From the NCBI GenBank assembly GCA_028823855.1, contig JAPPFL010000013.1, positions 1-57,038 of the forward strand: a DNA stretch of 57,038 bases, in the 5' to 3' direction. Source of the DNA: Albidovulum sp. (GTDB lineage Bacteria > Pseudomonadota > Alphaproteobacteria > Rhodobacterales > Rhodobacteraceae). Positions 17,932 to 26,249 of this stretch are shown in pieces. The first letter of the stretch is position 1. The number at the start of each line of letters is the position of its first letter. Made by a program: the position numbers and the translations under genes. A model generated the notes under the pieces. It saw nothing but the letters and a program-made list of their open reading frames with translations. It did not search any database and was not told the origin of the DNA.

Positions 17932-19434
17932 ATGCAAGACGCTTCGCAAATCCTATCCAAGGCAATGCAGCTGCATCAGGGCGGTCACGCAAGCGCCGCA
18001 AAGACCGAATACCTCCGCGTGCTCAAACGCGAACCTCGAAACGCCGACGCCGCGCATCTCTTGGGATTGCTGCTGCTCGACGAGGGCCGGGCCGACGAAG
18101 CACTCCCCTATCTCGACAATGCGGTGGAGGCCGCTCCCGGGATATCGGGATTCTTGAGCACTCGCGCCGTAGCCCTCGTCTACCTGGGACGGCTGGACGC
18201 CGCCATCGCCGACTATGGCAGTGCCTTGGCGATTAGTCCCGACGATGCCGGCCTCAACTACAATTGCGGGCTGGCACTAGCCCAGAAGGGCAACTTCCGG
18301 TCAGCCAGAAAAGCCTTTTCTAGAGCTGTTTCGCTCAAGCCCGACTTCGCGGAAGCATACGGAAATCTTGGCATCGCGCATCAGGAGCTTGGCGAAGCGG
18401 AAAATGCCGTGGCGGCATTCGAGCAAGCCCTGGCGCTGCAGCCCGATTCGCCAGTTCTTCTCAACAACCTAGGACTTGCTCTTCAGGAGTCCGGCCGAGC
18501 GAACGACGCCTTGAAGGCGTTTGAGCTCGCGCTCCAGCTGGATTCCGGAAATGCGCAGGCGCTGTGCAACAAGGGAAATCTGCTTAGCGAGATGAACGAC
18601 TGGAGCACGGCATCGTCGGCATACTCGGCCGCGCTCGCGCAGGTTCCCGATTTGGCCGAGGCGCATTTCGGCCTCGGCTACGTGGCATTCAGGACAGGAG
18701 ACTCCAGGGGCGCGGCTTCCCGGCTCTCGGAGTGCATCCGGCACCATCCGGGCGATGCGCGCGCGCTTGCCTACCTTTCGCTCGTGCAAGGATCAATCGA
18801 TTCAGATCCGGGCGCAGGTCCCCTTGTGGACTTCTCAAGATACCCCGTGCAGGCGGTCCTTGATATTCCGGAACGGGACCTGGAGGATCTCCGCTCCCAT
18901 GTGCGCGACCATCCGTCGCTCAAGTGGGAACCGCCAGGAAAGTCGACACGGACCGGCAGCCAGACTGCGCGAATGGACGAGGCGGAACCCGGGCCCGTTG
19001 GAAGCCTGGCCGCGGTTCTGAGAAGCTGGCTGGACAAGCATCTCGAGAGTATCGCCGTGTCGTCCGAGCACCCGCATTTCTTCCGGGTGCCGGAAACCTA
19101 TGCCCTCGCGATCTGGGCCACGGTTCTCGTGCGCCAGGGACGACAGCTTGCGCACATTCATCCCAACGGATGGCTTAGCGGCGTCGTGTACCTAACCGAT
19201 TCGCCTGTCGTGGATTCGCGAGACAATCCGAAGGCGGGATGCTTTGAAATCGGTCGCTTCGATCCCGAAATGGAGCCGAGATCGTCAAGCGATTCAGTCT
19301 TCGTCAGACCCAAGCCGGGCCGGGTCGTCGTATTTCCGTCGTACTACTTTCACCGCACCGTTCCGTTCGAGGCCGAGCACGAGCGAATCAGCATCGCGTT
19401 CGACGTCGAACCGATGAGCTACCGATACGAGTGA
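17932..19434 (+). CDS. TPR-repeat protein with C-terminal 2-oxoglutarate/Fe(II) oxygenase-like domain
   Basis: Two-part protein of 500 residues. Residues 1 to about 280 are seven or eight tetratricopeptide repeats of 34 residues (for example AEAYGNLGIAHQELGEAENA and PVLLNNLGLALQESGRANDA). The C-terminal 200 residues resemble the 2OG-Fe(II) oxygenase group often fused to TPRs: LAHIHPNGWLSGVVYLTDSP provides the first iron His, and FPSYYFHRTVPFEAEHERIS the distal His and the 2OG-binding Arg. Domains of this sort hydroxylate proteins or small molecules, and the TPRs would recruit a partner. It starts 51 bases after the TRAP gene on the same strand and may be co-transcribed, which is unusual company. 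Cytoplasmic (no signal peptide). Substrate unknown. Confidence 0.85.
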   Translation: MQDASQILSKAMQLHQGGHASAAKTEYLRVLKREPRNADAAHLLGLLLLDEGRADEALPYLDNAVEAAPGISGFLSTRAVALVYLGRLDAAIADYGSALAISPDDAGLNYNCGLALAQKGNFRSARKAFSRAVSLKPDFAEAYGNLGIAHQELGEAENAVAAFEQALALQPDSPVLLNNLGLALQESGRANDALKAFELALQLDSGNAQALCNKGNLLSEMNDWSTASSAYSAALAQVPDLAEAHFGLGYVAFRTGDSRGAASRLSECIRHHPGDARALAYLSLVQGSIDSDPGAGPLVDFSRYPVQAVLDIPERDLEDLRSHVRDHPSLKWEPPGKSTRTGSQTARMDEAEPGPVGSLAAVLRSWLDKHLESIAVSSEHPHFFRVPETYALAIWATVLVRQGRQLAHIHPNGWLSGVVYLTDSPVVDSRDNPKAGCFEIGRFDPEMEPRSSSDSVFVRPKPGRVVVFPSYYFHRTVPFEAEHERISIAFDVEPMSYRYE

Positions 19435-19638
19435 ATCTCCCTTGGCTCCGTTCACCTTGGCGAGCAAGCGCCCCGGACTGCAGTCGGACATCGACTGCTT
19501 CCAGCGAACGGAGAAGCAAAGGGAGTCCCGGCAGCCGCCGGCTCGCGAGCCTCGTCGCTTCCGTGGAGACTGATATGCCGACGGAGAGGCCGGCACTGCG
19601 AAGCATTCAATTAATTTGTTGGAATCGGAGGGTTTTCG

Positions 19639-19690
19639 GGGTCTCGCGCCCGGTGAGAGACCCTGTCCCTGCGGGTTTTCCCGTGCAGAG
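19639..19690 (+). promoter_or_regulatory. tandem stem-loops in the leader of the dehydrogenase gene
   Basis: GGGTCTC (19639-19645) pairs with GAGACCC (19657-19663) around 11 bases. It is followed by CTG-CGGG-TTTT-CCCG-TG-CAG (to about 19688), a hairpin with a 2-base bulge. The pair lies 30-80 bases before the start codon at 19718, in the position of a structured 5' leader. It matches no riboswitch class I know. Confidence 0.4.
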
Positions 19691-19717
19691 AACTATAAGC
19701 ACGATCAGAGGAAAGAA

Positions 19718-20632
19718 ATGATGGCTGAAGAAACAAGGGTCGGATACGTTGGCGTAGGTCTCATGGGGCACGGAGCCGCAAAAAACATTCTGGAGCGGGG
19801 CGGGTACGACTTGACCGTTGTCGGGCACCGCAAGCGCAAACCGGTTGAAGACCTGGTTGCCCGCGGAGCCAAGGAGGCGGGTTCCGCGGCCGTGGCCGCA
19901 GCGGGAGTGGACATCCTTTTCCTGTGCCTCCCGAGTTCAAACGAGGTTAGCGCCGTGGTTTACGGGGACAACGGAGTGCTTGCGGGATGCCGGAAGGGGC
20001 TGATCGTGGTCGACTCGACCACGGCCGATCCCGCAGTGACGCGGCAAGTCGCGCGCGATCTCGCAGAGCGTGGAGTTCGCATGGTGGACGCTCCGCTGGG
20101 ACGCACGCCAATGGAGGCCGAAGAGGGAAAACTCAGCACCTATGTTGGAGGGGATCCCGAAACGATCGCGGAGGTTCGCCCGGTGCTGCGATCCTTCGCC
20201 GATACAATAGTTGAAACCGGCCCTATCGGAACCGGCACGACCTGCAAACTCGTGAACAACTTCATCTCGATCGGCACAAGCGCGGTCATCGCGGAGGCCG
20301 TCGCCACGGCCTCGAAGCTGGAACTGGACCTGGGCAAGCTGCACGAGGTCGTATCCGCGGGAGGCGCGAACAGCGCCATGTTCCAGATGATGATGCCATG
20401 GGTCCTAGAAGGCGATGACAGCCGCCTGAAGGGCCCGGTTCGCATCGCCGCGAAAGACATTCGAACCTACGCGGCACTCGCCCAGCAAGCCGGGATGGCC
20501 TCGTTTCTCGCGCAGGCCGCGAACCAGGTTTGGCAACTGGCCTTGAATCAAGGCCATGGCGAGAAATTCATGCCCGTGCTTCCCGGCATACTTGCTCAGC
20601 TTAACGGCGGAAGCCTGCGCGATTTCGAATAG
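19718..20632 (+). CDS. NAD(P)-dependent beta-hydroxyacid dehydrogenase (3-hydroxyisobutyrate dehydrogenase family)
   Basis: Cytoplasmic oxidoreductase of about 304 residues. The N-terminal Rossmann motif is VGYVGVGLMGHGAAKNILER, and the block VVDSTTADPAVTRQVA followed by MVDAPLGRTP corresponds to the family's substrate loop (DAPVSG in most members, with LGRT here). The catalytic Lys lies in GTTCKLVNNFISIG. Relatives include L-threonate 2-dehydrogenase (LtnD), tartronate semialdehyde reductase and GarR. ATG at 19718 follows AGAGGAAAG; 19721 is an alternative. It closes the acid-sugar/TRAP locus, and an LtnD- or GarR-like role on a four-carbon acid is plausible. The isomerase (OtnI) and decarboxylase (OtnC) that go with LtnD are not in this window. 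Confidence 0.9.
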   Translation: MMAEETRVGYVGVGLMGHGAAKNILERGGYDLTVVGHRKRKPVEDLVARGAKEAGSAAVAAAGVDILFLCLPSSNEVSAVVYGDNGVLAGCRKGLIVVDSTTADPAVTRQVARDLAERGVRMVDAPLGRTPMEAEEGKLSTYVGGDPETIAEVRPVLRSFADTIVETGPIGTGTTCKLVNNFISIGTSAVIAEAVATASKLELDLGKLHEVVSAGGANSAMFQMMMPWVLEGDDSRLKGPVRIAAKDIRTYAALAQQAGMASFLAQAANQVWQLALNQGHGEKFMPVLPGILAQLNGGSLRDFE

Positions 20633-21394
20633 GAACCGCCCGGCGCAACGCCGGTCTTGAGCCATGCAGGATTGTCGGCGTCCGCGCCAGGGCCCGGAGT
20701 TCGAGTCTAGATGGAGGCCTGCCTGTCGACCCGAAGCCGGCACCGGCGGACGGTTCAAGCGATCGGCCGACTAGATATTCCGAATACCGCGCAATCGACC
20801 CGGTACCGGCCGCGAAGGGATATCTTCTCCGCGCAGCGCTTCCGCTCCCGGCCGGCGCTGACTTCGGGAACCCGCATCGGCGGCGGCAAGCCCGCCCCTG
20901 CCGGAACGGTCAGCCAAGCACGACGACAATTTCGCGCCGGAGCCCTGGCGCGCGGCCGCCGCGAAGGCGCGAATGCTCGCATGCCGCATCTGCCCGATGG
21001 CGACCTGCGGCGAAGTTTATGTTCGGCGCGGAATTGAACGCCGCATGGACGGCGGCGATCCTGGACTGCCGCGCCAAGCGCCTCGGCTACCGCCTGGCCG
21101 GGATCGGCGAAGGCGTCGACCGCGAAACATCTCAGAATTTTCGGGACGAGGGTAATTCACTCAAGGGAGCAGTGGCTCGCGCGAAAACTTCCCGACCGGA
21201 AAGCAAAATGACCGGGTCGCCCTATCGAACGGTTTTCCGCGCACCTTCGAAAGCCCGGAGATCGACGGCGATGAACCTGCCGGGCAATTTTGTTGCGGCT
21301 GCGCCGAAATCGGACAGGGCGGCTGTCCCGTCGGGAGAGTCTCGCGCGGCCGTGAAAAGAACCAAGTTGAACTTTCTTCGAGGCGTGCCGACGC
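20633..21394. other. 762-base gap between convergent operons
   Basis: It begins with a small GC stem-loop (CCGGCG-CAA-CGCCGG, 20640-20654) just after the dehydrogenase stop, which may help end transcription. The remainder has open but motif-free frames; one reads CRICPMATCGEVYV around 20980-21020, which I cannot assign. Confidence 0.45.
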
Positions 21395-22435
21395 TCAGAC
21401 CGCCAATCCCGAATTGTCAAGAAACACGGCCTTGTCCTCTTGATACAGCATGCCTACTTTTTCGCCCGGCACGAGCGAGGAGCTTCCGCCTACGCGCACA
21501 GTGACTTTTTCCGACTGCCCGCAGTCGACGATCACAAACGTGTCGGCGCCCAAATATTCGAGGACGTCGACGGATCCGTCGAACTGGCCGTCGCCGGGAT
21601 TCGTGAAGGTTATGTGCTCCGGCCGGATGCCGATCTCGCACGCGGAGCGGCTGCCCGGAAAGTTTCCGCCTCTGCCTCCCTTGATCCGATACTGTTTGTC
21701 GGAGGTTTCGCATTCCAGAACGTTCATCTTCGGGCTTCCGATGAATTGGGCCACGAATTTGTTCGCGGGCTTTTCGTAAAGTTCCCGCGGAGAGCCGGAT
21801 TGCGCAATGGTCCCGGCATCGAGAACCACGATCCTGTCGGCGAGAGTCATGGCTTCGACCTGGTCGTGAGTCACGTAGATCATGGTCGCATCGAGCGATT
21901 GGTGCAGCTTGGCAATCTCGTACCTCATCTCAACCCGCAGCGCGGCATCGAGATTCGACAGGGGCTCGTCGAACAGAAACGCGGTTGGATCCCGGACGAT
22001 GGACCGACCGATGGCGACGCGCTGCCGCTGGCCTCCCGACAGCGCCTTAGGCCTTCGGTCGAGGAGACTCTCGAGCTTAAGTATGCGGGCGGCCTCCTGG
22101 ACCTTTTTATCGATATCCGACTTAGGCGCTCCCGCTACCTTGAGCGAAAAGCCCATATTCTCGCCGACCGTCATGTGCGGATAGAGCGCATAGGATTGGA
22201 ATACCATCGTTAGCCCCCGCTTGGCGGGCGGATCGCCCGTAACGTCCCTGCCGTCGATCAGTACCTGTCCGCGGGACGCCTCCTCGAGGCCGCCTATAAG
22301 CCTAAGCAAAGTGGATTTGCCGCATCCGGACGGGCCGACGAAAACGACGAACTCGCCTTCGGCGATCGTAAGATCGATTCCCTTGATCACCTGAAGCATT
22401 CCGAACCATTTTTCGATGGCCTTAAGCTCGATCAT
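21395..22435 (-). CDS. CUT1-type sugar ABC transporter, ATP-binding protein (MalK/UgpC-like)
   Basis: ATPase of 346 residues powering the importer encoded upstream. It shows Walker [10 protein letters not shown], signature LSGGQRQR, Walker [13 protein letters not shown] and the switch [16 protein letters not shown]. The C-terminal OB-fold regulatory region (about 235-346) includes [11 protein letters not shown] and IGIRPEHI, typical of MalK-like ATPases that serve di-, tri- and glycoside importers. The start ATG (22435) overlaps the stop of the GH63 gene in ATGA, so it is translationally coupled and is the last gene of the operon. A longer upstream extension of the frame lies inside the GH63 gene and is not used. 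Confidence 0.95.
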   Translation of the reverse strand: MIELKAIEKWFGMLQVIKGIDLTIAEGEFVVFVGPSGCGKSTLLRLIGGLEEASRGQVLIDGRDVTGDPPAKRGLTMVFQSYALYPHMTVGENMGFSLKVAGAPKSDIDKKVQEAARILKLESLLDRRPKALSGGQRQRVAIGRSIVRDPTAFLFDEPLSNLDAALRVEMRYEIAKLHQSLDATMIYVTHDQVEAMTLADRIVVLDAGTIAQSGSPRELYEKPANKFVAQFIGSPKMNVLECETSDKQYRIKGGRGGNFPGSRSACEIGIRPEHITFTNPGDGQFDGSVDVLEYLGADTFVIVDCGQSEKVTVRVGGSSSLVPGEKVGMLYQEDKAVFLDNSGLAV

Positions 22436-23697
22436 GCCCATTTTTCGTCTCCCGCGCTCGGCGATGCCCAATCGATCCAGATCGCCGCCGTCCATGTGAA
22501 GTCCCCGCCGCCCGCAGGCGAGCCGTCGCAAGGATTGAAATATTCGTAGAAGCCGTTTCGCGTTATCAGTTCAGAAGTGAATTCGCGAACGGCGCTCGCT
22601 TCGCTCTCAAGTCCCGCTTCGGCCATTCCGATTCCGGCCAGCGTATTGATCACCGGCCAGACCGGTCCGCGCCAATAGCGCCGCGGATCGAACTTTTCGC
22701 TTTCCGGATCGTGGCTCGGAATGCCGAACGCTACCGACCGCGTTACGCGATCGAAGTGACGCCGCATCTCTTCGCGATGAATTCCCGCGTACCAGCAGAG
22801 AAACGAGGCATTTGACACGCAGTTCGACCATTCGCCCGAATTCGCGTCCTTCGAATCGTAGCTGAATAGGTTCGGGTTCCACAGCGTTTCGGCGCCGATT
22901 TCCAAAGTATGCGTCCATTTTTCAAGCATCGAGACATCTTCGCCCAGACGTCGACCGATTTCAGCCAGGTCTCGGTTGGCGCGAAGCAGAATGAAAGTCA
23001 TTGTCGGATCTGCAATTCGGAAATCGCTCTTCCGTTTCCTTTCGTTTTCCTCCCAGTTTACTTCGCGTCCGCGATTGACCAGCCAAATGTACCGGTCGTA
23101 ATCCAATTTCGTGGGTCGCATCTCAGGGTCGACGCACTTGGTGTCGTGCCGGACATAGCCGTTGACGTCGTACGGATTGATGCGCGCCAGGGCATCGTCC
23201 CAGTCAGGCGCGTTGTCTCGCCCAGCCTCCCAGGGATGGGTGACGCAGACCGCGCTGTCTTCCAGCCGCCATTCCATGAACCATCGGTGCCACGCGGCAA
23301 GCTTCGGAAAAAGGGCGCGCATTCTGCCGCCGTAGCCGGCCGGGTCCCGCTCCCAGATTCGCCGCGCAATGGTAGCGGCCACCGGAGGCTGGCTGATGCC
23401 GGACGACGGTACTGTTCCGGGCGTGCCCCACACGTCCGGTCCGGGAAAGTAGTCGGTGTCCCTTTGATGAAACAGGATGTGCGGCACCATTCCGTTTGGC
23501 CATTGCCCGCCGAACAATGTTTCGAATTCCGTCCACGCTCGGTCGAGATCGAAAGTAGCGAGTCCGAGCGCGGCAAATGCGCTATCCCAATTCCATTGGT
23601 GCGGATACAAGTCGGCCGTCGGAACGGTGTACCGCCCGCGATCGTTCCGGCGAAGGATTTGCCTGGCCTTCGCATCGAGGCTGTTTGACGATTTCAC
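22432..23697 (-). CDS. GH63-type glucosylglycerate/mannosylglycerate hydrolase
   Basis: Alpha-glycosidase-like (alpha/alpha)6-barrel protein of 421 residues, close in size to mannosylglycerate and glucosylglycerate hydrolases of family GH63. These hydrolyse the compatible solutes to the hexose and D-glycerate. Supporting blocks are [17 protein letters not shown] (31-47), [17 protein letters not shown] (154-170; the acidic residues here are the catalytic acid region), [31 protein letters not shown] and a C-terminal [12 protein letters not shown]. There is no signal peptide, so the substrate is imported intact and cut in the cytoplasm. GTG start at 23697 after AAGGGG. Lying between permease and ATPase genes, it identifies the likely transported ligand; a related alpha-glycoside cannot be excluded. 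Confidence 0.82.
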   Translation of the reverse strand: MKSSNSLDAKARQILRRNDRGRYTVPTADLYPHQWNWDSAFAALGLATFDLDRAWTEFETLFGGQWPNGMVPHILFHQRDTDYFPGPDVWGTPGTVPSSGISQPPVAATIARRIWERDPAGYGGRMRALFPKLAAWHRWFMEWRLEDSAVCVTHPWEAGRDNAPDWDDALARINPYDVNGYVRHDTKCVDPEMRPTKLDYDRYIWLVNRGREVNWEENERKRKSDFRIADPTMTFILLRANRDLAEIGRRLGEDVSMLEKWTHTLEIGAETLWNPNLFSYDSKDANSGEWSNCVSNASFLCWYAGIHREEMRRHFDRVTRSVAFGIPSHDPESEKFDPRRYWRGPVWPVINTLAGIGMAEAGLESEASAVREFTSELITRNGFYEYFNPCDGSPAGGGDFTWTAAIWIDWASPSAGDEKWA

Positions 23698-23709
23698 CGC
23701 GCTACCCCT

Positions 23710-24924
23710 TTACCCCTTGACGGAACCCGCCGTCAGGCCCTTGGTTATGAATCGCTCGAGACCCAGGAAAAGAGCCAGTACCGGAATGGTAGCGATTACT
23801 GCGCCAGCCATGAGATGCTGCCTTGGAATCTCCGAGGAATTCAACATCGCTACGCCTCGGGTCAGCGTAAAGGTTGAAGGATCGTCGAGCAGCATGAACG
23901 CTAGCAGGAATTCATTCCACGCAATCATGAACACGTAAAGCGATACGGATGCGATTGAAGGAAGGCTGAGCGGCAGAGTGATGCGCCTGATGACGGAGAG
24001 TCGATTCAGGCCGTCCATCAACCCGGCTTCCTCGACTTCGAAGGGCAATCCCCGGAAGTAGCCCTGCAGAATGTAAAGCGCGACCGGAATAGTTGTAACC
24101 GGGTAGATCAGGATGAGGCCGAAGAGCGAGTTTCGCAGGCCCGTTATAGAGAATAGCATGTAAATCGGCAGCGCGAGCACGATCATCGGCACCATGTAGA
24201 TCAGAAGTATGGACTGGGAAAATTCGCGTCGCCCCCGGAAACGGAGGCGCGCGACCGCGTATGCGCCCGGAATGCTGAAAAGCAATGTTACGATGACCGT
24301 GACGACCGATACGACGAACGACGTCCAAAGATAGCTGCCGAACATGAAATCTGCGAACAGCTCCCGGTAGCTCCTTAGGAGATCCCATCCCTTTGACAAG
24401 TCTATCGAGTAATCGAGCGGATTCTGCAGGAGTTCCTGCTGGGACTTCAGGCTCGTGGCGATCATTACGAAAAATGGAATCATGACGATGACGATGAAAA
24501 ATACGAGCCCGAATCCGGTCAGAAATCGAATGACCGCTTCTTCGAATTCATGGCGGTTCAATTCACCCCACGCGGTCCCTTGCAGCATGAGCCGGCCGGT
24601 CAATGAAATCGCCGGAACGACAAAAGCGCCCACGACGGCTTCGGCCAGCTGGCTGAATTCGCCTCCGAACTGGAGCGGGCCGATCCCCAAAAGGGAGAGC
24701 AGCGCTCCGGCGATGGCCGACACGCCGGCTAGCATCGCGAGACCGCTTATTTGCAACGCGCCGATTCCAGCCAAGGCTCCGACCACGATAACGGCGGGAA
24801 GGAAGGGCCTCGCAGGCGCGCCGCCCGCGAATGTGACGAATATCGCAATGGAATAGACGAGCGTCAGCGACCAGAGGAGGAGTAGGACGGGGCCTGCGAT
24901 ATATCCGCGCTGTAGAGGCTTCAT
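23710..24924 (-). CDS. CUT1-type sugar ABC permease (MalG-like) with N-terminal membrane extension
   Basis: Second inner-membrane subunit of the importer, 404 residues where MalG-like proteins usually have about 280. The normal MalG core starts near residue 125 (FFIVIVMIPFFVMIATSLKS) and carries the coupling motif EEAGLMDGLNRLSVIRRITL followed by PLSLPSIASV. In front of it lies an extra block of about 120 residues with roughly four hydrophobic spans (GPVLLLLWSLTLVYSIAIFV; AVIVVGALAGIGALQISGLA; LAGVSAIAGALLSLLGIG; AVVGAFVVPAISLTGRLMLQ). The ATG at 24924 has a GAGGAA site and overlaps the previous stop (ATGA), supporting this long form. The role of the extension is unknown. Confidence 0.9.
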   Translation of the reverse strand: MKPLQRGYIAGPVLLLLWSLTLVYSIAIFVTFAGGAPARPFLPAVIVVGALAGIGALQISGLAMLAGVSAIAGALLSLLGIGPLQFGGEFSQLAEAVVGAFVVPAISLTGRLMLQGTAWGELNRHEFEEAVIRFLTGFGLVFFIVIVMIPFFVMIATSLKSQQELLQNPLDYSIDLSKGWDLLRSYRELFADFMFGSYLWTSFVVSVVTVIVTLLFSIPGAYAVARLRFRGRREFSQSILLIYMVPMIVLALPIYMLFSITGLRNSLFGLILIYPVTTIPVALYILQGYFRGLPFEVEEAGLMDGLNRLSVIRRITLPLSLPSIASVSLYVFMIAWNEFLLAFMLLDDPSTFTLTRGVAMLNSSEIPRQHLMAGAVIATIPVLALFLGLERFITKGLTAGSVKG

Positions 24925-26162
24925 AGTTCTTCCTCATGCCGAAGAGCCCAGAAGTAGAACAGGCTGAAGATGAGGAGGCAGCAGAAGATCACGACGGCGA
25001 CGGCCGCCCCCGCGCCAATGTCGGAGACAGCAAACGCTTGCTCGTAAACATTTACGGTCAGCGTTCGAGTACCTGCGTTGCCGCCGGTCAGCAGGAAAAT
25101 GTCATCGAACTTGTTGAAGGTCCAAATGAACCTGAGCAGGAATAGGACGCTAAGGATTCCGAGAAGCTGGGGCAGAAGGAGATAGCGGAATTTCTGGAAC
25201 GGCGAAGCGCCGTCCATGTCCGCCGCCTCGAACATGTCCGAGTCGACCGACTGCATTCTTGCGAGGATGAAAAGGAACGACAACGGGAAATAGCGCCAGA
25301 TCTCGAAAACCGTTACCATGATCAGCGCCAGAGGGCGTTCGCCAAAAAAATTGATTGGGTTTTCGGTCATGCCCATTTGCTGGAGCATGGCGTTCGCAGA
25401 CCCCGAAAACGGGTCGAACAAAGTTACCCACGTAAAGGCCACGGCAATCACCGGCGCGACATAGGGAAACAGGAAAAGGCCGCGCAGGAGACCTCGGCCG
25501 GCGAAGCTCTTGTTGAGCAGGAGGGCCGCGAATAGGCCGACGACAAGAGCGCCTATAGTCCCGAACACCGTATAGAAGACTGTCGCCCACAAAACGCTCC
25601 AAAAGTCCCGCGCTTCAAATATGCGAACGAAATTCTTAACGGTGAACTGCAGGTTGGCCAGAACATTGTCGCTGTCACCGGTTACGAGGGCGACCGACTC
25701 GCGAACATCCGTTTCACCCGCGACAAATGATTCCGTCGCCGTCACGGGAATCCTCAAGCGTTCGCGATGGCCGCCGTCCCAGTCTCCGAGGTCGCATCGC
25801 AACGAAGCGCCGACTAGATCGCAGCGAGGATCGAGTTCGCCCAAGGCGAGTCCTTCCGGAATCTGGTCGATCAGCTCGACGGAGGCAAGCGGACGGGTGC
25901 TGTGCGAATTCCGCAACCGGTACTCGATGTTCGCTACGTCGCCCGCGACGTTCAATTTCCCCCTAAGGGCTTCTCTTGCCAGCGGCGTCGGCGGGCGCAG
26001 GTCGGCGAGCTCGACCGGCTTGATACTGATCCAGAATATAGCGAGGAGCGGCAATATTACGATGAGCGCGACGCTTATGATGCTCGGCGCCAGCATTCCC
26101 CACGCCAAACGTGTTTCTTGCCGCTGAAGCGCGCCTATGGCCTTGGGAGGAAGCTCGGTCAA
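24921..26162 (-). CDS. CUT1-type sugar ABC permease (MalF-like) with an Ig/DUF11-like periplasmic domain
   Basis: First inner-membrane subunit of the importer, 413 residues. After a short tail and the first span (about 24-46) there is a hydrophilic insert (about 68-165) before the second span. The insert reads like a DUF11/CARDB-type beta-sandwich: GDVANIEYRLRNSHSTRPLA, then VELIDQIPEGLALG, a Cys pair in CDLVGASLRCDLGDWDGG, and RERLRIPVTA. The MalF core follows, with the coupling loop MFEAADMDGASPFQKFRYLL. MalF of E. coli also has a periplasmic domain (P2) between spans that touches the receptor, so this insert may do a similar job with a different fold. The start is TTG at 26162, 8 bases after AGAGG. 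Confidence 0.9.
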   Translation of the reverse strand: MTELPPKAIGALQRQETRLAWGMLAPSIISVALIVILPLLAIFWISIKPVELADLRPPTPLAREALRGKLNVAGDVANIEYRLRNSHSTRPLASVELIDQIPEGLALGELDPRCDLVGASLRCDLGDWDGGHRERLRIPVTATESFVAGETDVRESVALVTGDSDNVLANLQFTVKNFVRIFEARDFWSVLWATVFYTVFGTIGALVVGLFAALLLNKSFAGRGLLRGLFLFPYVAPVIAVAFTWVTLFDPFSGSANAMLQQMGMTENPINFFGERPLALIMVTVFEIWRYFPLSFLFILARMQSVDSDMFEAADMDGASPFQKFRYLLLPQLLGILSVLFLLRFIWTFNKFDDIFLLTGGNAGTRTLTVNVYEQAFAVSDIGAGAAVAVVIFCCLLIFSLFYFWALRHEEEL

Positions 26163-26188
26163 GTTTCTAGCCTCTGTCTTGAAGCTTC

Positions 26189-26233
26189 GGAAAGGCCCGC
26201 CCGCAATACCAGACGCGCGCGGCCGGCCTTTCC
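26189..26233. promoter_or_regulatory. stem-loop between sugar-receptor and permease genes
   Basis: GGAAAGGCC (26189-26197) pairs with GGCCTTTCC (26225-26233); the inner part (CGCCCGC against GCGCGCGG) can extend the stem imperfectly. It lies in the 87-base gap after the binding-protein gene. Confidence 0.55.
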
Positions 26234-26249
26234 TATCCGCAAACCGGAA

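Noticed and set aside
17110-17949. 279-codon minus-strand frame under the TRAP permease gene
   Set aside because: Arg/Gly-rich shadow frame of a gene with clear family motifs.
20960-21130. Cys-containing stretch CRICPMATCGEVYV, possibly an iron-sulphur motif
   Set aside because: Isolated, with no continuation of any ferredoxin-like or other family on either side.
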